Shown: positions 60,693 to 64,000 of the stretch, piece after piece | Numbering within the stretch: position 1 is the stretch's first letter | Layout: each line of letters opens with the position of its first letter | Source of the DNA: Pokkaliibacter plantistimulans | GTDB lineage: Bacteria > Pseudomonadota > Gammaproteobacteria > Pseudomonadales > Balneatricaceae | Direction of reading: 5' to 3' | DNA length: 64,000 nucleotides | NCBI RefSeq assembly: GCF_046844695.1 | Contig: NZ_CP177354.1 | Coordinates: 4,092,001 to 4,156,000, forward strand | Translations under genes and position numbers: made by a program | Notes under the pieces: model-generated | Seen by the model: the letters and a program-made list of their open reading frames with translations, nothing else | What the model was told of the DNA's origin: nothing | Databases searched by the model: none

Positions 60693-62966
60693 ATGCAAAT
60701 GGCGCTGCACATGAAATTTCGCTTTCCTGTCGTCATCATCGACGAAGATTTTCGTTCTGAAAACATTTCCGGCTCCGGCATTCGTGATCTGGCCGATGCC
60801 ATCAGTAAGGAAGGCCTGGAAGTCGTAGGACTGACCAGTTATGGGGATCTCACCGCCTTTGCCCAACAGGCGAGCCGGGCATCCTGTTTCATTCTCTCAA
60901 TTGATGACGAAGAATTTGGCGATGGCAGTGTCGAGGCGGTTGATACTGCACTGGCATCCGTACGAGAGTTCATTACCGCAGTACGTCGTCGCAATACCGA
61001 TATTCCGGTATTCCTGTACGGTGAAACCCGCACGTCACGTCATATCCCCAATGAAATTCTGCGCGAACTGCACGGCTTCATTCATATGTTTGAAGACACC
61101 GCCGAGTTCGTCGCCCGCCACATTATCCGTGAAGCCAACAAGTATCTCGAATCACTGGCACCGCCCTTCTTCCGTGCCCTGATGCATTACGCCAGCGACA
61201 GTTCCTACTCCTGGCACTGCCCGGGTCACTCAGGCGGTGTGGCATTCCTGAAAAGCCCGGTCGGTCAGATGTTCCACCAGTTCTTTGGTGAGAACATGCT
61301 GCGTGCTGACGTCTGTAACGCTGTAGAAGAGCTGGGTCAGCTGCTGGACCACACCGGCCCGGTCAACAAGAGCGAAAACAATGCTGCGCGCATTTTCGGC
61401 TGTGACCACCTGTTCTTTGTCACCAACGGTACTTCCACCTCCAACAAGGTGGTGTGGCATTCTACCGTTGCGCCGGGCGATATCGTGGTCGTTGACCGCA
61501 ACTGCCATAAGTCCATCCTGCACTCGATCATCATGACCGGCGCCATTCCGGTGTTCCTGATGCCGACCCGCAACCACTACGGCATCATCGGCCCGATTCC
61601 GAAGAGCGAGTTTGACCCGGAAACCATCCGCAAGAAGATTGAAGCCAATCCTTTTGCGCGCAACGCTACCAACAAGAAGCCACGTATTCTGACCATTACT
61701 CAGAGTACCTACGACGGCATTCTGTATAACGTTGAAGAAATCAAGGACATGCTGGGCTCGACCATCGATACCCTGCACTTCGATGAAGCCTGGCTGCCCC
61801 ATGCGGCGTTCCATGATTTTTACCGCAACATGCATGCCATCGGCAGTGGTCGCCCACGCTCGGAAGAAACCCTGGTGTTCGCTACCCAGTCCACTCACAA
61901 GCTGCTGGCCGGTCTGTCTCAGGCCTCACAGATTCTGGTACAGGACAGCAAGTCACGGAAGCTGGACACCCACCGCTTCAACGAATCGTACCTGATGCAC
62001 TCCTCTACCAGCCCGCAGTACGCCATCATTGCCTCCTGCGACGTGGCTGCCGCCATGATGGAGCCGCCCGGCGGCACCGCACTGGTTGAAGAGTCCATTC
62101 TGGAAGCACTGGATTTCCGCCGCGCCATGCGCAAGGTGGACGCCGAGTACGGTGATGACTGGTGGTTCAGGGTCTGGGGACCGGAAACGCTGGCCGATGA
62201 AGGCATTGGTGACCGGGATGACTGGGTTATTCATACCAATGATACCTGGCATGGTTTCGGCCAGATCGATTCGGGCTTCAACATGCTTGATCCGATCAAG
62301 GCAACCATCATCAACCCCGGCCTGGATATGGACGGTAACTTCGATGAGATCGGTATTCCCGCTGCCATCGTCAGCAAGTACCTGGCCGAACACGGCATCA
62401 TCATCGAGAAGACAGGCCTGTACTCCTTCTTCATCATGTTCACCATCGGTATCACCAAAGGCCGCTGGAACTCCATGGTCACCGAGCTGCAGCAGTTCAA
62501 GGACGATTACGACCAGAACCTGCCGCTGTGGCGCATCATGCCGGAGTTTGCCGCACAGAACCCGCAATACGAGAAAGTCGGCCTGCGCGATCTGTGTACT
62601 GACATCCACAACGTATACAAACAGTACGATCTGGCCAAGATCACCACTGAGATGTACCTGTCCAACATCGAACCGGCAATGACGCCTGCCGATGCCTGGG
62701 CGAAAATGGCACACCGTCAGATCGAGCGCGTCGCTATTGACGAGCTTGAAGGTCGGGTTACCGCCATGCTGGTAACACCTTACCCACCCGGTATCCCACT
62801 GCTGATTCCTGGCGAGCGCTTCAACCGCACTATCGTCCGTTATCTGCAGTTTGTCCGTGACTTCAACTCCCGTTTCCCGGGCTTTGAGACTGACTGCCAC
62901 GGATTGGTACGCGAGAAGATCAATGGTGTCGATACCTATTTTGTCGACGCTGTTATCGGTGCCTGA
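60693..62966 (+). CDS. Lys/Arg/Orn decarboxylase, LdcA/AdiA-type (fold type I, PLP)
   Basis: 757 residues, very similar in layout to the ~751-residue P. aeruginosa lysine decarboxylase LdcA. An N-terminal wing (flavodoxin-like) domain to about 150, then the PLP domain: SWHCPGHSGGVAFLKSPVGQ, FGENMLRADVCNAVEELGQL, FFVTNGTSTSNKVVWHSTVA, LHFDEAWLPHAAFHDFYR and the PLP Lys at residue 403 in STHKLLAGL. The C-terminal domain ends with PYPPGIPLLIPGERFN. It makes cadaverine or agmatine, raising pH and feeding polyamine metabolism. The choice between Lys and Arg cannot be settled from sequence alone. A strong terminator follows. Confidence 0.93.
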   Translation: MQMALHMKFRFPVVIIDEDFRSENISGSGIRDLADAISKEGLEVVGLTSYGDLTAFAQQASRASCFILSIDDEEFGDGSVEAVDTALASVREFITAVRRRNTDIPVFLYGETRTSRHIPNEILRELHGFIHMFEDTAEFVARHIIREANKYLESLAPPFFRALMHYASDSSYSWHCPGHSGGVAFLKSPVGQMFHQFFGENMLRADVCNAVEELGQLLDHTGPVNKSENNAARIFGCDHLFFVTNGTSTSNKVVWHSTVAPGDIVVVDRNCHKSILHSIIMTGAIPVFLMPTRNHYGIIGPIPKSEFDPETIRKKIEANPFARNATNKKPRILTITQSTYDGILYNVEEIKDMLGSTIDTLHFDEAWLPHAAFHDFYRNMHAIGSGRPRSEETLVFATQSTHKLLAGLSQASQILVQDSKSRKLDTHRFNESYLMHSSTSPQYAIIASCDVAAAMMEPPGGTALVEESILEALDFRRAMRKVDAEYGDDWWFRVWGPETLADEGIGDRDDWVIHTNDTWHGFGQIDSGFNMLDPIKATIINPGLDMDGNFDEIGIPAAIVSKYLAEHGIIIEKTGLYSFFIMFTIGITKGRWNSMVTELQQFKDDYDQNLPLWRIMPEFAAQNPQYEKVGLRDLCTDIHNVYKQYDLAKITTEMYLSNIEPAMTPADAWAKMAHRQIERVAIDELEGRVTAMLVTPYPPGIPLLIPGERFNRTIVRYLQFVRDFNSRFPGFETDCHGLVREKINGVDTYFVDAVIGA

Positions 62967-62998
62967 TCAGGGCCACAGATACTAAAGCACTCAGATAC

Positions 62999-63031
62999 AA
63001 CAAGGGGCACATCATGTGCCCCTTGTTGTTT
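62999..63031 (+). terminator. Terminator of the decarboxylase gene
   Basis: Arms AACAAGGGGCAC/GTGCCCCTTGTT around ATCAT, then GTTT. Confidence 0.85.
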
Positions 63032-63097
63032 ACCTGACTGTCGTAGTCTGGATGACCTGTAGCGCTGCCACTCTACCAGCAAGCGCAGAATGACAGT

Positions 63098-63943
63098 TTA
63101 AACGAAGTCATCGTCGTCAAAGCCGCCCATATCGCCGTCATCATAGCCACCGAAATCAGCCTGATTGTCGCTTAACCCACTCCCCCAATCATTCCCACCC
63201 TGATTGTAAGACGTGTCAGTCCAGCCATTCTGATACTCGCCCCCACTATCCAGACCCGTGGTTGTCGTAGCGGGCGCCTCATTATAGATATTGACGATCT
63301 CTTCCGTCGGCGCTGCACCACCTGCCAGCCCGCCTAAACCGCTGTGATGACTGAACAGGCTGCTGATGCTCTCTGCCAGCAAGACACCACCTGCGACACC
63401 CGCCGCCGTCTGCAATGCCCCTCCAAGAAAGCCTCGACCAGCGTTTGCCGCGGGTGCTGCTTGCGCCTGCTGGAACGCAGGATTAGGGGCATAGCCCTGA
63501 CTGGCCTGAGGCTGGTAGGCGTTGGCCTGCGCAGGAGCAGCCCCTACAGGGCGACCCCACTGGTTTGCCTGAGGTGCAGCGTTGTTCTGCTGTCCCCAGC
63601 TGGCATCGTTCGGCCGTGACTGAGACTGCCCGCCCAGTCCAAACAAACTGGACAGAAAGCCACCCTGGCTGCCAGCACTCTGGCTTCGAGCAGAAGCCTG
63701 CGCCAGCTGCTGATTTAACTGGCGATTCTGCTCTTCCAGACCTTTGACCTGTTGCTCCATACGCTTGAGTGCTTCTTCCTGCACGAGCAGCACCTGAGCC
63801 ATGTAATAACCCGCATTCCCCTGCTCACTCAGGTGACAATTGATGACCTTCTCGGCCTCCTCATCGCGCACGGGTGATTGCTGTGCCGCCTGTTTAAGAC
63901 GTGAAAACAAGCCATCGATCAATTGACGTTCGTCATTATTCAT
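63098..63943 (-). CDS. DUF2076 family protein
   Basis: 281 residues from MNNDERQLIDGLFSRLKQAA, with AGAGGTGG upstream; an in-frame ATG at 63997 is less likely. The first ~90 residues are the conserved helical part (RDEEAEKVINCHLSEQGNAG, YYMAQVLLVQEEALKRMEQQ) with a coiled coil. The middle is Gln/Ala/Gly-rich and disordered, a Gly/Ala helix (GAAPTEE before it, GVAGGVLLAESISSLF within) may touch membrane, and the tail is strongly acidic (GGFDDDDFV). Function unknown; possibly envelope-associated. Confidence 0.85.
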   Translation of the reverse strand: MNNDERQLIDGLFSRLKQAAQQSPVRDEEAEKVINCHLSEQGNAGYYMAQVLLVQEEALKRMEQQVKGLEEQNRQLNQQLAQASARSQSAGSQGGFLSSLFGLGGQSQSRPNDASWGQQNNAAPQANQWGRPVGAAPAQANAYQPQASQGYAPNPAFQQAQAAPAANAGRGFLGGALQTAAGVAGGVLLAESISSLFSHHSGLGGLAGGAAPTEEIVNIYNEAPATTTTGLDSGGEYQNGWTDTSYNQGGNDWGSGLSDNQADFGGYDDGDMGGFDDDDFV

Positions 63944-64000
63944 ACTGTGACCACCTCTTCCGGGCTCAATCAGGTATTGGCCATGATAACTGACCAAAAT

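Overview
The window looks like chromosome from a moderately GC-rich gammaproteobacterium. Supporting points are the recC-recB-recD gene order, an LdcA-type basic amino acid decarboxylase, a zntA/cadR pair with a MerR-type operator, tctCBA/tctDE, nfsB, YchJ- and YjeH-type proteins, and 77-nt tRNA genes with encoded CCA. An Oceanospirillales/Halomonadaceae/Pseudomonas-like lineage fits, but this is inference from gene content and I cannot name a species.

Layout. 1-5 kb: two TetR regulators, a COG0523 zinc-type GTPase preceded by a near-ideal Zur-box palindrome, a cupin, and a TolC-type outer membrane protein. 5-10 kb: a sigma-54 activator with a degenerate receiver domain and an attenuator-like leader, then a DJ-1/PfpI protein, a CurA-type reductase, a dienelactone hydrolase and a 56-residue Tat-signal mini-ORF. 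10-16 kb: a 213-bp inverted-repeat element inserted exactly at the pncA stop codon, followed by a badly eroded catabolic/transport island. The island has an intact NicF-like amidase and an intact BMP binding protein, but a truncated NicE-like isomerase, a truncated EamA exporter, a frameshifted Fe-S/molybdopterin dehydrogenase chimera, and LivH/LivM and LivG/LivF chimeras joined at motifs shared by the paralogues. 16-19 kb: a carboxylesterase and two AT-rich orphan genes, one with leucine-rich repeats, plus a cupin. 19-27 kb: the tctCBA citrate-type transporter, an IS110-family element inserted in a REP-like hairpin, then a tctD-tctE-binding protein operon and an HD-GYP protein.

27-39 kb: nitronate monooxygenase, a TetR-HlyD-ABC-ABC2 efflux operon, a membrane GGDEF-EAL protein, a DMT exporter divergent from an Lrp regulator, a 170-bp inverted-repeat element, nfsB and a quinone-oxidoreductase-like dehydrogenase. 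39-52 kb: recC-recB-recD, bracketed by two tRNA-Val(GAC) genes in opposite orientation with near-identical terminators. Next to the second tRNA lies an accessory patch: a lysozyme-fold-like protein overlapping a small two-helix membrane protein (a candidate effector/immunity pair), then a harpin-like/pectate-lyase remnant fused to a sulfatase fragment and a LysR fragment. 52-64 kb: Lrp regulator, YjeH-type exporter, YbjN protein, zntA/cadR, a DUF3429 membrane protein, a GNAT enzyme, a YchJ protein, a FemAB-like protein, a basic amino acid decarboxylase and a DUF2076 protein.

Overall this is ordinary chromosome interrupted by two decayed accessory zones (about 10-16 kb and 49-51.6 kb) and several small mobile or repeat elements. 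The most promising unexplained unit is the two-gene module at 49359-50206.
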